Positions 41,808 to 50,898 of a stretch of DNA of 64,000 nt are shown here, piece by piece. The position numbers and the translations under genes were made by a program. The stretch is from an uncultured Kiloniellaceae bacterium (GTDB lineage Bacteria > Pseudomonadota > Alphaproteobacteria > Kiloniellales > Kiloniellaceae): contig CANLSF010000009.1 in the NCBI GenBank assembly GCA_947493695.1, forward strand, positions 1-64,000, written 5' to 3'. Within the stretch, counting starts at the first letter, position 1. The number at the start of each line of letters is the position of its first letter. The notes under the pieces were generated by a model, which had not been told where the DNA came from, searched no databases, and saw nothing but the letters and a program-made list of their open reading frames with translations.

Positions 41808-42160
41808 GATGAGGCTCCTTCCGCGATATCGAAGTAGACGATGGCTGCCGCATTGGCCATGACCGTACGACCGGAGCCGTCGGGCTTGGCGACATCGAGA
41901 CCGCCCTCTTCGACCTTCACCGTAGCGGAGCCGTAAGGCAGGACGGCGGCGACTTCTTCCTTGTTCACCTCGTCCGGTTTCGCCACACCGATCATGACCT
42001 CGACGATCATGGCCTCGCGCGGGAAACCCAGTGCGTCGGCGATGTTCAGGGAGTTGTGCCAGAGCGCATCGCGCAGGGCGCGCACAGCCGCCTTGGTGTA
42101 GTCCTCGCCGCGCAGGTCTGTGCCCAGACCGAACTCGACCGCCATTCTCTTCAATGCCAT
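41804..42160 (-). CDS. Lin0512 family protein, copy 1
   Basis: A 118-residue paralog of the following gene, sharing the pattern MALKRMAVEFGLGTDLRGEDYTKAAVRALRDALWHNSL and MIGVAKPDEVNKEEVAAVLPYGSATVKVEEGGLDVAKPD. Tandem pairs of Lin0512 genes are common in alphaproteobacteria. It begins 85 bases after the batD-like gene on the same strand, so it may be the tail of that operon, though an own promoter is possible. Function unknown. Confidence 0.9.
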   Translation of the reverse strand: MALKRMAVEFGLGTDLRGEDYTKAAVRALRDALWHNSLNIADALGFPREAMIVEVMIGVAKPDEVNKEEVAAVLPYGSATVKVEEGGLDVAKPDGSGRTVMANAAAIVYFDIAEGASS

Positions 42161-42244
42161 GTGGGAAATCCTGAAAGAAAGAAGCTCAAGCCTCCTTTAT
42201 AGCAGGCCCTACCCCAGACGCCAGCAAGAGAGCGTTTCGAGGTT

Positions 42245-43468
42245 CTACATTGCGCGGGCGCGCAGAACACCCCGGACCAGCGCGCGCAGATCAAAGTCCG
42301 GAGGCGTTGGCGTCTGCGCAAAGAGGGATTTATCGAGTGCGGTCAGAGCCTCGATCACCGCAGGCTCCAACACCCTTCCCCGTCCAGCCTCTCTGTCCCG
42401 GCGGAGCAGGCGCTGCACGCCGCTGCGCACAGCGGCGGCGTCTCCCTTGCGGGCGGCAGAGCGCAGGGCCGCAAACAACGGGTCAGGCCTAAAGCGCTCC
42501 AGCAGGTTCGTCAGTTCCCGTCGCGTCCTGAAGCGCAGACCGGGGATCAGCAGAGCCAAACCGGCAAGTGCGCCAACTATCAGACCAATAGGCACCGCCA
42601 GGGCTTCCGACCTGCGGATCAGAGTCTCGGGTGGACGCTCAAGGGCCTCAGACCCGGCGAGAGCCACACGTTGTTCCTTAAGCACTTCCTCACGCAGTTC
42701 CCGTGTTGTGGTTTCGAACCAGGGAATGCTTACTTCTTCGATAATCGCCGGCGTCGAGGTGATCGTGCGAACGGTCCAGCGCCAGGTGACCCGGGAGATC
42801 GGTCCCGCCGGAGTCAGTTCGTGGCTGCGTTCCTCGGGATCGCTGAAAGACATGATACCGGGCGAGCGCATATCCGGTGCGGGCGGCAGATGTCCGGGCT
42901 CCACGCCCAGTGCTTCAATGGTCACGGTACGATGTGCCAGCTCCGCCTGGCCGAGCTGATCCGGTTCACGATCCCAACTGTCGGTGACCTTTAACCCGCG
43001 CGCCGGAAGCCACCAGCCCTTGGTCGCTGGCTTCGGCTGCACCTCGATCACCACAGGTTCGGACTTTAGCACGCGCTCCACCCAACTGCCGTCGAGGTCG
43101 TGAAAGGTCATGCGATGTTCAAAGGCGCCGATTTCTATTTTACCTGGCTTTTGTGGGAAGATCGCCATTACCCGCTCGTAGGAATTCACCGGCTTGCCGG
43201 CGTGCATGGTATCCGTCCAGCTGTCACTGCCCAGCTGCATCCAGCCCGCATCCAGGATGATCGGCTGCACAAGTTTGTGGCGCGCGGGTTTCTTGGCGTA
43301 GATCCCGCGGATTTTGATCAGGACCATCTCCTGCTCATAGGGCGCCTCGGGCAAAGGTTCGACCAGCACTTCGGCGAAGCCACCGAAAGGATCCGTGATC
43401 TCCTGCGCACGCAGGCTTCCGTCGAAGCCAAAGAGGAAAAGGCAAATAAAGGCGAAGCGCATCACCAT
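42245..43468 (-). CDS. BatD-like membrane protein
   Basis: A 407-residue protein with a signal peptide (about 1-20), an extended beta-rich periplasmic region of repeated strands (LVEPLPEAPYEQEMVLIKIRGIY, then VSIPWFETTTRELREEVL) and a C-terminal helix near 288-308 (LAVPIGLIVGALAGLALLIPGL) leading to a cytosolic tail. This is the BatD plan in the aerotolerance operon. Member of the moxR-batABD cluster. The TPR gene ends seven bases after its start. Function of BatD is unproven; the operon is linked to envelope stress resistance and metal-cluster assembly in some bacteria. Confidence 0.8.
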   Translation of the reverse strand: MVMRFAFICLFLFGFDGSLRAQEITDPFGGFAEVLVEPLPEAPYEQEMVLIKIRGIYAKKPARHKLVQPIILDAGWMQLGSDSWTDTMHAGKPVNSYERVMAIFPQKPGKIEIGAFEHRMTFHDLDGSWVERVLKSEPVVIEVQPKPATKGWWLPARGLKVTDSWDREPDQLGQAELAHRTVTIEALGVEPGHLPPAPDMRSPGIMSFSDPEERSHELTPAGPISRVTWRWTVRTITSTPAIIEEVSIPWFETTTRELREEVLKEQRVALAGSEALERPPETLIRRSEALAVPIGLIVGALAGLALLIPGLRFRTRRELTNLLERFRPDPLFAALRSAARKGDAAAVRSGVQRLLRRDREAGRGRVLEPAVIEALTALDKSLFAQTPTPPDFDLRALVRGVLRARAM

Positions 43469-44106
43469 GGATCAGCCGCCGGGGCCATGCCGATGCGCGC
43501 GTCGTAACGCCGTTTGTGTTCTGCGGCCAGACGCAATTTAAGATAGAGCCCCGGCTCGTCGGGCAGCGTCGTCAGCCACTGCTTGCTGGCAATCACCGCC
43601 TGATCGGAAAAAGTCCTGCGCCCGCTCTCCCGCCAGCGATTCCAGGCCTCGGTCATGGCATCTACTTTTTCCGCCTCTTCAGCCTGCCCGCCCGTGACCA
43701 GCCCCTTGGTCATGCCGTTGTCCGACTGTCTGCCCTCACCCACCACGCCGACGAGATCGACGATCAGAGTCCGGTTGAAGTGGGCGTCATCGTCGTTCGG
43801 CACACGGAAGATATGTGCATCGTAGATTTCGATTGCTTCAACGAAACGCCCGGCCTGGGCGAGCGCGTTGCCGCGTTCATAGTATCCGCCGGGGCCCGCC
43901 GCGCGCAGCGCAGTGACGGCTGCCTGGTAGCGGCCCTGCCGGTAAAGCGCGATCCCCTTCCAGTGCGGATCGCTCAAAAGCGGCTCTGCGAGCGAGGGAT
44001 AGCCAAAGGAAAGAGCGAGACGCCCAAAGGGTGCCAAACCATCCAGCGCAATCGCTGCCACAGCCGTCAGAAGTATCAGGATCACGAAGGCAAGGTTGCG
44101 CCGCAT
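43462..44106 (-). CDS. TPR protein of the Bat operon (BatB/BatC-like)
   Basis: A 214-residue membrane-anchored protein. One N-terminal helix (AFVILILLTAVAAIALDGL) is followed by TPR-like repeats (GIALYRQGRYQAAVTALRAAG, YYERGNALAQAGRFVEAIEIYDA) and a charged C-terminal part. In Bat operons the small TPR gene usually stands with VWA proteins and may organise them. ATG 44106 has GGGGAGG at six bases. It begins two bases from the end of the VWA gene upstream and overlaps batD. The product's role is inferred from operon context. Confidence 0.8.
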   Translation of the reverse strand: MRRNLAFVILILLTAVAAIALDGLAPFGRLALSFGYPSLAEPLLSDPHWKGIALYRQGRYQAAVTALRAAGPGGYYERGNALAQAGRFVEAIEIYDAHIFRVPNDDDAHFNRTLIVDLVGVVGEGRQSDNGMTKGLVTGGQAEEAEKVDAMTEAWNRWRESGRRTFSDQAVIASKQWLTTLPDEPGLYLKLRLAAEHKRRYDARIGMAPAADPW

Positions 44107-44107
44107 A

Positions 44108-45034
44108 TCAACCTCCCCGCCGAAAAAGCGCGAGCGCAGGAAGCAACGCCAGCAAGAGAAGAAAGCGCCCATAGTCCCGCCAGGCCAGCGTTGCGAAATC
44201 GCCTGCTGCAAGCTCTGTGGCCGCGGTCTCTTCCATCAGTGCCGTAATGGCCAGAGGGTCGAGAACGCTGGCAACCTCTCCGCCACCGCTGCGCACCAGC
44301 GTCTCAACCAGTTTCAGGTTTTCTTCCGGCGTTTCGGAGCCTACGGCAGAGGGCGTGACAAAGAGACTGGACACCCGGCTGCCACGGGCGGAAATAGCGG
44401 CGGCCTCGCGGTAAGCCCTATCGTCGATCCCGCCCCCGTCAGTCACCAGAACCACATCGCCCGCAATGATATCCGCATCCGAGAGCGAACGCAGCGCAGC
44501 CCCCAGTCCCAGCGCGGGACGGCTGCCCTTGTCCGGGACCGTTTCGCCGTCGAGCACGGCAATGGTGGTGCCCAGGGCACGATGATCCCTGGTAAAGGCC
44601 GACGCCACATAGGCATCACCGGCGTAGAGGATCAGCGCTACCGGACGTGTACCTGCTTGCTCCACAACCAGCCGGGCCGCCGTCAGCGTTTCCTCAAGGC
44701 GCCCGCCCTCGGCAACGGAACGGGAGAGGTCCATTACCAGAACTACGCCATCGAGATTGCGGAAGCTGCTGCCCTCCTGTACTTCCTTCGCCGGTCCGAC
44801 CAGGGCAATTGCAATCAGCAGGGCCGTCGCGGCAGGGAACCAGTTTTTACGCCCCGATCCCGGAACCACCCGGCCAAGCTGTTCAAGCGCCGTCATGAGC
44901 GCCGGGTCGATGGCGCGGTCCCAGGCAGCCAGTGCGGTCATCCGCGGTACGAAGTAATAGCCCAGCACAGCAACCAACGGCACCGCGAGCAGCCATTGCG
45001 GGCGCAAGAGCATGATATCGGAAATCTCGATCAT
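44108..45034 (-). CDS. VWA domain membrane protein, BatB-like
   Basis: A 308-residue protein with two N-terminal helices (about 12-30 and 60-78) and a von Willebrand factor A domain at about 90-270. The MIDAS motif DLSRS is in VVLVMDLSRSVAEGG, followed by TLTAARL and the second aspartate in VVLVTDGGGID. A C-terminal helix (LLLLALLPALALF) ends the chain. It overlaps the upstream VWA gene by four bases. It is the BatB position of a moxR-bat operon; the membrane VWA proteins likely act as a complex with MoxR. Confidence 0.86.
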   Translation of the reverse strand: MIEISDIMLLRPQWLLAVPLVAVLGYYFVPRMTALAAWDRAIDPALMTALEQLGRVVPGSGRKNWFPAATALLIAIALVGPAKEVQEGSSFRNLDGVVLVMDLSRSVAEGGRLEETLTAARLVVEQAGTRPVALILYAGDAYVASAFTRDHRALGTTIAVLDGETVPDKGSRPALGLGAALRSLSDADIIAGDVVLVTDGGGIDDRAYREAAAISARGSRVSSLFVTPSAVGSETPEENLKLVETLVRSGGGEVASVLDPLAITALMEETAATELAAGDFATLAWRDYGRFLLLLALLPALALFRRGG

Positions 45035-45984
45035 GCCGGCCTCCGGCCCCGAAGAATCAGCGCCAGAGCCATCAGGAAAGCCAACCCCGCAGGGTAACTC
45101 CAGAGGTCCCGATAGATCTCGGCGGGGGGCGCCAGGTTTCGGTTCGCCTCCATCGCATCAATTGAATCGCCAACGGCTTCAAGATCGGCGGTGGTGCGAA
45201 CGCGGAAACTTGTGCCGCCGCTCAATTCAGCAACGGCACGCAGAGTCTCGGCGTCGACCGCATCGCGGTTACCGCCTTCGTCCGTGGTTTCCTTGATCCC
45301 CATGGCGATGGTGTGCACCCGGATGCCAAGTTCGCTGGCCAGCTTGGCGGCATCCTTTGGTTCCACATTGCCGGAGGTATTCACGCCATCGGACAGCAGG
45401 ATCACGACCCGTGATTTCGACGGCGAGTCCTCCAGGCGCTTGAGCGCCAGGCCGAGTCCATCGCTGATCGCAGTGGAGCGGCCCGAAATCCCGATAGTGG
45501 CCTGCTCGATGCTGCGCGCCACCGCCTCGACATCATAGGTCAGAGGTGTAGCGAAGAAGGCCTTTTCCGAGAAGATCACCAGCCCGACCCGGTCACCGCC
45601 CCGGCCCCGCACGAAATCCACCGCCACCCGTTTGACCGAATCAAGCCGCCGGGCAGGTTTGCCATCCAGTTCGAAATCTTCGCGCTCCATACTGCCCGAG
45701 AGATCCAGCGCCAACACGATATCGCGATCCGACGCGGGCAGGACCGGACTGGGAATCACCAGCCGCGGCCCGGCAATCGCAAAAACCAGCGCGACCCAGA
45801 GAAGCACCGGTATGAGCTTGCGTCGGGCAACCGCCACCGCGGCGCCACCACCGCCCAGTCCACTGGCAATGCTCAAGGGCACGACAATGGCGCCGCTGCC
45901 GCCCGGCCTCGGTGTCAGAAAGCGCGCCGCCAGAAACGGAAGCGGGAGCAGCAAGAGTGCAAGAGGACTGGCCAGACTGAACAT
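45031..45984 (-). CDS. VWA domain membrane protein, BatA-like
   Basis: A 317-residue VWA protein with N-terminal helices (about 5-20 and 55-72) and a C-terminal helix (AGLAFLMALALILRG). The MIDAS is complete: DLSGS in VLALDLSGSMEREDF, then a conserved threonine in STAISDGLGLAL and aspartate in VVILLSDGVNTSGN. Upstream is the DUF4381 gene with a 5-base gap; downstream overlaps batB by four bases. It is placed as BatA of the moxR-bat operon. Function is linked to stress tolerance in other species; not tested here. Confidence 0.88.
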   Translation of the reverse strand: MFSLASPLALLLLPLPFLAARFLTPRPGGSGAIVVPLSIASGLGGGGAAVAVARRKLIPVLLWVALVFAIAGPRLVIPSPVLPASDRDIVLALDLSGSMEREDFELDGKPARRLDSVKRVAVDFVRGRGGDRVGLVIFSEKAFFATPLTYDVEAVARSIEQATIGISGRSTAISDGLGLALKRLEDSPSKSRVVILLSDGVNTSGNVEPKDAAKLASELGIRVHTIAMGIKETTDEGGNRDAVDAETLRAVAELSGGTSFRVRTTADLEAVGDSIDAMEANRNLAPPAEIYRDLWSYPAGLAFLMALALILRGRRPA

Positions 45985-45989
45985 GAAGC

Positions 45990-46457
45990 TTACGCCCTCA
46001 CCCGTTTCAGCAATGGCAGGAGTTCGCGTTCAATTTCGTCGGGGTCGGCGGGAGAAACCGGACGGTAGAGATCTTCGCTGAGGGCCTTGCCCGGACCCGC
46101 CGTAAAGAAATCTGTCTTCAGATACCCCTCCAGGATCCTGGACCAATGTGTCGTGCTCGAAGACGCGGGCTGCAAGTCTTGCGCAAGTGTTTGCAGAATA
46201 CGTGCCTGAGCGAGAAGACGTTCGGCAGGCTCCAGATCTTTACTTGCGGCCAAGGCTTTCAAAGCAGTCTCGCGCCGCGACGGCAGACGCCGGACGAACC
46301 TGCGCAGCAAGATCAAGAGCAGAAGCGATACCAGCAGCCCGAGAGATGCACCTGCCGCCCAGTCTGCGAGGATGCTGACCTCCGAGAGTTCGGGCAGGTG
46401 GAGATCCCGCAACTGGGCGAGAACTTCGACGCTCTCAGCGGTTTGACGTTCTGACAT
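45990..46457 (-). CDS. DUF4381 membrane protein
   Basis: A 155-residue protein with a single helix at about 33-52 (AAGASLGLLVSLLLLILLRRF) and a short N-terminal periplasmic part (LRDLHLPELSEVS), followed by a cytosolic domain with several short helices. The LRDIHLP-type N-terminus marks DUF4381, seen between DUF58 and VWA genes in moxR-bat operons. It overlaps the DUF58 gene by 23 bases, so the two are coupled. Function unknown. Confidence 0.85.
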   Translation of the reverse strand: MSERQTAESVEVLAQLRDLHLPELSEVSILADWAAGASLGLLVSLLLLILLRRFVRRLPSRRETALKALAASKDLEPAERLLAQARILQTLAQDLQPASSSTTHWSRILEGYLKTDFFTAGPGKALSEDLYRPVSPADPDEIERELLPLLKRVRA

Positions 46458-47421
46458 CGCGCTCGACTTTGCCGTCCAGTTTGTCCAGGTCTTCGGCCAT
46501 CACTTCCGGGCCAGCGCTTACATCAATGGGTATCGCGGCAATGCCCAGCCCGTTCAAATGCGCAATCCGATGATCCAATGCCGTTTCGGTTTTCTTCTCC
46601 CGGATCGAGGCCCAGCGGATCCGCCCTCCCGCCGAGATGAAGGGATAGGAACCGGCAGGTGCCTGCCGTTCAAACGCGTCGGTGATTAAAAGCACAGTGA
46701 GGGTGGCGCGGCGATTAAGCGCCGTAGCGAGGGCATCAAAGTCTTCACCCGGGTTATCGAGCCCTGTAGCCAGAAAGACCGACCCGCCGGGAGGCACAAG
46801 ACCGGCAGCCATCTCAAGGGCTACCTCCAGGGGTTGATCTTCCAGCGCGCGTTGTTCGACTGCCGCCAAAAGTGCTTCGCGGTGGGCGGCGGCCAGTCCG
46901 CCGATGACAGAAACCATGCCGCGCTCCCGGCCCTTTGCCGCTACGAAGACCGGTGCCTCCGTGCCGAACGCGATGAGCCCGGCACGCCCTCCGGCTTCGT
47001 TCACCCGCCATCCGGCCAGCGCCAGCGCTTCGGCAGCCGCGACCGAGCGCAAAGCCCGCCGGGTGCCCCAGAGCATGGAGGGGCGGAAGTCGGCGATCAG
47101 CAAGGCGGTGCGTTCCCGCTCGTCGTGAAAGGTCCGCACATGCGTGACGCCGGTGCGCGCGGTGGTGTTGTGATCCACGTGGCGAATGTCGTCGCCGTAG
47201 GAAAAGACCCGGATATCGATGGTCTCCAACCCGCGCCCGCGCCGCCGCGTCACGAAGCCGCCGGGCATCCCGGTGGGTGCCAACCCGCGCTCGGGAATAT
47301 GCCGGACCAGATGCCGCAGCTTCAACAAAGCATCCGTATCCGCCGTGACGCCCGGAACGCTCAAAGGGTCGGTATCGGACCCCAGGGACACAGGCTTTTG
47401 CGGATCATGCGGCATGCTCAT
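46435..47421 (-). CDS. DUF58 domain protein
   Basis: A 328-residue cytosolic protein with the DUF58 motif FSYGDDIRHVDHNTTARTGVTHVRTFHDE near residues 75-103 and a VWA-like domain with LIADFRPSMLWGT near 110 and VFLATGLDNPGED near 210. DUF58 proteins are partners of MoxR ATPases. I use ATG 47421, two bases into the end of the moxR gene, rather than a longer frame. It sits between moxR and DUF4381, each overlapping or adjoining, which defines one operon. Confidence 0.88.
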   Translation of the reverse strand: MSMPHDPQKPVSLGSDTDPLSVPGVTADTDALLKLRHLVRHIPERGLAPTGMPGGFVTRRRGRGLETIDIRVFSYGDDIRHVDHNTTARTGVTHVRTFHDERERTALLIADFRPSMLWGTRRALRSVAAAEALALAGWRVNEAGGRAGLIAFGTEAPVFVAAKGRERGMVSVIGGLAAAHREALLAAVEQRALEDQPLEVALEMAAGLVPPGGSVFLATGLDNPGEDFDALATALNRRATLTVLLITDAFERQAPAGSYPFISAGGRIRWASIREKKTETALDHRIAHLNGLGIAAIPIDVSAGPEVMAEDLDKLDGKVERDVRTSNR

Positions 47422-47422
47422 A

Positions 47423-48448
47423 TCAAAGCGGCCGGACCTGTTCGAGCAGCTGCCGCACCAGATTTCGCGGCGTTTCGCCATCGGCGGCAGCCCGCCAGGT
47501 CAGGACCATCCGGTGGGCCAGGGCGTCAGTCGCGAGCTCTTCCACGTCTTCCGGCACGGCGTAATCCCGGCCCGCGAGGTAGGCATGCGCCTTGGCAGCC
47601 GCCGCCAGGGCCAGCGTGCCACGCGGCGAAACCGGATGCTCGATGGCGCGCCGAACATCCGGCGCGGTCTCAAAGTCCCGGGTCGCGGTGACCAGACGTA
47701 CGATGTAATCCTTCAGCGCGGGAGCGAGATGAACGGCCATGGCGTTGGCGCGCGCCTGACGCAGAGCGTCCAGACTGAGCTGCTCAACCTCCTGTTCGGG
47801 CGTCGACACGGTCTCTCGTTCAACCAGATCCAGAATTTCCCGCTCTGCCTCGGCATCGGGTAGGTCGATCACAACATGCAGCAGGAAGCGGTCGAGCTGG
47901 GCTTCGGGCAAGGGAAAGGTGCCTTCGTGCTCGATCGGGTTCTGGGTCGCAACCACCATGAAAGGATCCGGCAGGGAATAGGTCGCGCCGCCCGCCGTCA
48001 CCTGATGTTCCGCCATGGCTTCGAGCAGCGCGGATTGCACCTTTGGCGGCGCCCGGTTGATCTCGTCCACCAGGACCAGGGAATGAAAGACAGGGCCCCG
48101 GACGAACTCGAACTCACCTTTGTCGGGCCGGAACACGGGCGTGCCGGTCAGATCCGCAGGCATAAGATCGGGCGTGCACTGAATACGGGCGAAAGAGGCG
48201 TCTACGCCTTCAGAGAGCAGCTTGACGGCCCGGGTTTTGGCCAGGCCGGGCGCGCCCTCGATGAGCAGATGGCCGCCGGTCAGCAGACCGATCAAAAGAC
48301 GCTCAATTAGTGGCGACCTGCCGATCAAACCGCGAGTCAAATGCCGCGATAAAGCAGTAATCCGCTGACTGACCTCGCCACCGGCCCCCTGACCCGGGTC
48401 TGCCTTGCCAGCAGGTTTTCGATCAATCTCGACGACAGTATCTTGCAT
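47423..48448 (-). CDS. moxR: MoxR family AAA+ ATPase
   Basis: A 341-residue MoxR ATPase, a chaperone-like AAA+ protein acting with VWA partners. Walker A is GAPGLAKTRA within LLIEGAPGLAKTRAV near 75, Walker B is LVLVDEINRAPPKVQ near 130, followed by sensor-1 VVATQNPIEHEGTFPLPEAQLDRF and the C-terminal VSPRGTLALAAAAKAHAYLAGR. The N-terminus is slightly extended relative to standard MoxR. AGGAAGAGG precedes ATG 48448. It leads the moxR-DUF58-DUF4381-batA-batB-TPR-batD operon. Confidence 0.93.
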   Translation of the reverse strand: MQDTVVEIDRKPAGKADPGQGAGGEVSQRITALSRHLTRGLIGRSPLIERLLIGLLTGGHLLIEGAPGLAKTRAVKLLSEGVDASFARIQCTPDLMPADLTGTPVFRPDKGEFEFVRGPVFHSLVLVDEINRAPPKVQSALLEAMAEHQVTAGGATYSLPDPFMVVATQNPIEHEGTFPLPEAQLDRFLLHVVIDLPDAEAEREILDLVERETVSTPEQEVEQLSLDALRQARANAMAVHLAPALKDYIVRLVTATRDFETAPDVRRAIEHPVSPRGTLALAAAAKAHAYLAGRDYAVPEDVEELATDALAHRMVLTWRAAADGETPRNLVRQLLEQVRPL

Positions 48449-48670
48449 GGCCTCTTCCTATGGAAGTTGTGGGCCAATCCGAAACCTACCGCACGAGACC
48501 CAAGACACGGCATGTATGAAGGAGACCTCTCAAGAGAGGAGAAAGCGCCGCTATCGCGAAATGCTCACAAATTCAAAGAGCTTCCGCAACGCCAATCAGC
48601 GCCCGGGTTCTAGTACCATCGTCCAATAGCCTCTGGAGATTCAGGTCATTGAGAAAAGCAGATTGAGACT

Positions 48671-49729
48671 TCAGCGCTCTGCAATCGCCAGCCCGTGGTC
48701 TGCCATGGCCGCGACCTTTTCGCCGAAGGCGGCAAAGCGCGGGTCGGCGGTCTGCCCCCGCAGATAGCGGATATAGATCTGCTGGATTACCACGACCATC
48801 TTGAAAATACCGAAGGCGTGGTACCAGCGCCAATTCGAGAGATCGAGACCGCTTAGCCGGGCGTAACGTTCCACTGCATCTTCACGGCTGGGGAAGCCAC
48901 CGCTCCAGGTCGGCATGGCCGATACGCTGTGACAGGCCGGATCGTCATCGGGCTCGGCCCAGTAGTTCAGCAGCAGTCCAAGGTCGCTCAAAGGATCGCC
49001 GCGTGTGCACATATCCCAGTCCAGCAGCGCCGTCGGCCTGGCCGGATCGGCGGGATCTAACAGCATGTTGTCGAGCTTATAGTCATTGTGGACGAGAGAT
49101 GCCGTCTGGCTTGCAGGCAGGTCGGCCTGCAGGCGTCTGATCAGTTTCTCCACGCTCTCAAGTTCCTGGTCCTTCGCGGCCTCCCAGCGTTTGGACCAGC
49201 CGTCCAATTGCCGCTGAAGAAAACCCTCCGGTTTGCCAAGGCTGTCGAGGCCAACCGCTGCTGGATCGACCTGATGGAACTGGGCCAGCGTACCAGTGAG
49301 CATATCGCCGATGCGCGGTTTGAGATCCGGCACTTCGGCGTATTGCGCCGGGATCTCTGCGCGAATGGCTATGCCGCGGCGGCGCTCCATGATCTGGAAC
49401 TCGGCGCCGATCACATCCGAATCTTCGCACAGCAGGAACGACCGGGGCGCCAACGGGAAAGCCTCATAGAGCCGGGAGAGAACCCGGTGCTCGCGTTTCA
49501 TATCGTGCGCACCCGGCGCAACCGGACCAAGCGGTGGGCGGCGCAGCACCCATTCCTGCCCGCCGATCGTAATCATATAGGTCAGGTTCGCGTGCCCGCC
49601 GCCGAACTGCAGCACGGAGATTTCACCTTCGGTTTGTGGCAACGCGGCACGCAAATAGGGTTCGAGCCGCGCAAGATCCAGCTGTTCATCCGGCCGCGTT
49701 TCGCGCAGTTCTGGGTCGTTTGCCGTCAT
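48671..49729 (-). CDS. Phosphotransferase family protein (APH/ACAD10-11 N-terminal like)
   Basis: A 352-residue kinase-fold protein of the aminoglycoside-phosphotransferase-like family that accompanies acyl-CoA dehydrogenases (ACAD10/11 type). Motifs: VLRRPPLGPVAPGAHDMKREHRVLSRLYE near 60-88, catalytic loop LVHNDYKLDNMLLDP near 210, and the DFG-like LLDWDMCTRGDPLSDLGLLLNYW near 235. It probably phosphorylates a hydroxyacyl-type substrate; not proven. It starts 41 bases after the SDR stop on the same strand, so the two probably form an operon for a hydroxyacid or lipid-like substrate. Confidence 0.85.
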   Translation of the reverse strand: MTANDPELRETRPDEQLDLARLEPYLRAALPQTEGEISVLQFGGGHANLTYMITIGGQEWVLRRPPLGPVAPGAHDMKREHRVLSRLYEAFPLAPRSFLLCEDSDVIGAEFQIMERRRGIAIRAEIPAQYAEVPDLKPRIGDMLTGTLAQFHQVDPAAVGLDSLGKPEGFLQRQLDGWSKRWEAAKDQELESVEKLIRRLQADLPASQTASLVHNDYKLDNMLLDPADPARPTALLDWDMCTRGDPLSDLGLLLNYWAEPDDDPACHSVSAMPTWSGGFPSREDAVERYARLSGLDLSNWRWYHAFGIFKMVVVIQQIYIRYLRGQTADPRFAAFGEKVAAMADHGLAIAER

Positions 49730-49770
49730 GCCGTTTAGTGTCTTTTCTTCTGATTACGATCTAACCGGAT

Positions 49771-50529
49771 TCAGGCCGTGGCGCCGCCATCGATCACCAT
49801 CTCCGTTCCGGTAACAAAGGCCGATTCCTCCGAGGCAAGATAAACGATCATCTTGCCGACGTCTTCGGTGCGTCCCAGACGCCCGAGGGGGATCTGACGG
49901 GTCAGCGAAGCGCGCGCCGCGTCGGGATCTTCTGCCCGCTCGAGCAAGGCATCAAGCATCGGGGTTTCGATGAAAGTCGGATGGATGGAATTGCAGCGGA
50001 TCCCATAACCCTGCCGTGCGCAGTGTAATGCAATCGACTTGGTCAGAAGACGCACACCGCCCTTACTGGAGTTGTAGGCGGCGAGGTTATGGCCGCCAAC
50101 CAGGCCCGAAACAGACGAGAGATTGATGATGGAGCCGCCCCCGGACTGTTTCATTGCGCCGATGGCGGCTTTGCACCCCAGAAAACACCCATCGAGGTTG
50201 ACCGCATGGACCCTTTGCCAGTCGTTCAGGCTGGTACTTTCAATGTCCTGCAACAATAGTATTCCCGCAGAGTTCACCAATATATCCAGCCGCCCGAACT
50301 CCTCGAGTGCGACCTGAACCGCGTTTTCCCAATCCCTTTCGGAGGTTACATCCTGGCGGATCACACGAACGCTCTTGTCCAGGGACTGCAGTACAGCCTG
50401 CGCTTTCTCCAGTTCCAGATCGCCCGCAACGACTTTCGCGCCTTCACCCGCAAGCATGGCTGCTGCGGCTGCGCCCAATCCGGAGGCGGCCCCCGTGACC
50501 AGAGCGACCTTGCCTTCAACCCGTCCCAT
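49771..50529 (-). CDS. SDR family oxidoreductase
   Basis: About 252 residues, classical SDR: GAASGLG cofactor turn (residues about 12-18), NSAG near 87, SSVSG serine near 138, YNSSK catalytic pair near 155, IHPTFIETPM near 187 and a C-terminal VIDGGATA. The best start is ATG 50529 (GGAGG 11 bases upstream); longer frames to 50568 have poorer sites. It precedes a phosphotransferase gene by 41 bases. It resembles 2,5-dichloro-2,5-cyclohexadiene dehydrogenase and cyclopentanol dehydrogenase type proteins in motif, but the substrate is unknown. Confidence 0.88.
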   Translation of the reverse strand: MGRVEGKVALVTGAASGLGAAAAAMLAGEGAKVVAGDLELEKAQAVLQSLDKSVRVIRQDVTSERDWENAVQVALEEFGRLDILVNSAGILLLQDIESTSLNDWQRVHAVNLDGCFLGCKAAIGAMKQSGGGSIINLSSVSGLVGGHNLAAYNSSKGGVRLLTKSIALHCARQGYGIRCNSIHPTFIETPMLDALLERAEDPDAARASLTRQIPLGRLGRTEDVGKMIVYLASEESAFVTGTEMVIDGGATA

Positions 50530-50898
50530 AGCCGTTGTTTCCTCCATCCCAGCGGTCCCGGGACTCATTCACATTTTAACTTAATTCACCAGGTACCGCG
50601 CACGCTAAACCAGCATGATCGAGCGGCCCCGGTTTTGCAATCCGGCCGGCTGTGTTCCCCCGAATTGAAGCATCATTTTTGCTACTTGGCATTATTCAGG
50701 AGTCGTTTACCATCCAGCAGCAAATATAGGACTATAAAAGTCAGCGAAACCTTGTGCGCAATGCGATAGAAATCCTACTAAACATGGGCTTGTATTGCGG
50801 CTAGAATAGCGGTTCGGCTTAAAGTGTTTTTGATGGAACCCCTTTGCAACGAGGCACGCCATGTCGCCGTTGATGCATTGTAACAGGACGGGGCACTT
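50530..50898. other. Intergenic region between divergent SDR and kinase genes
   Basis: About 370 bases with both divergent promoters. Several AT-rich stretches near 50680-50780 could hold -10 elements, but no clear palindrome stands out. A minus-strand frame at 50707-51264 overlaps the kinase antisense and has no recognisable content. No RNA gene seen. Confidence 0.45.

Noticed and set aside
44096-45097. Plus-strand frame opposite the VWA genes
   Set aside because: Antisense to two overlapping VWA genes with intact MIDAS motifs; no motif of its own.
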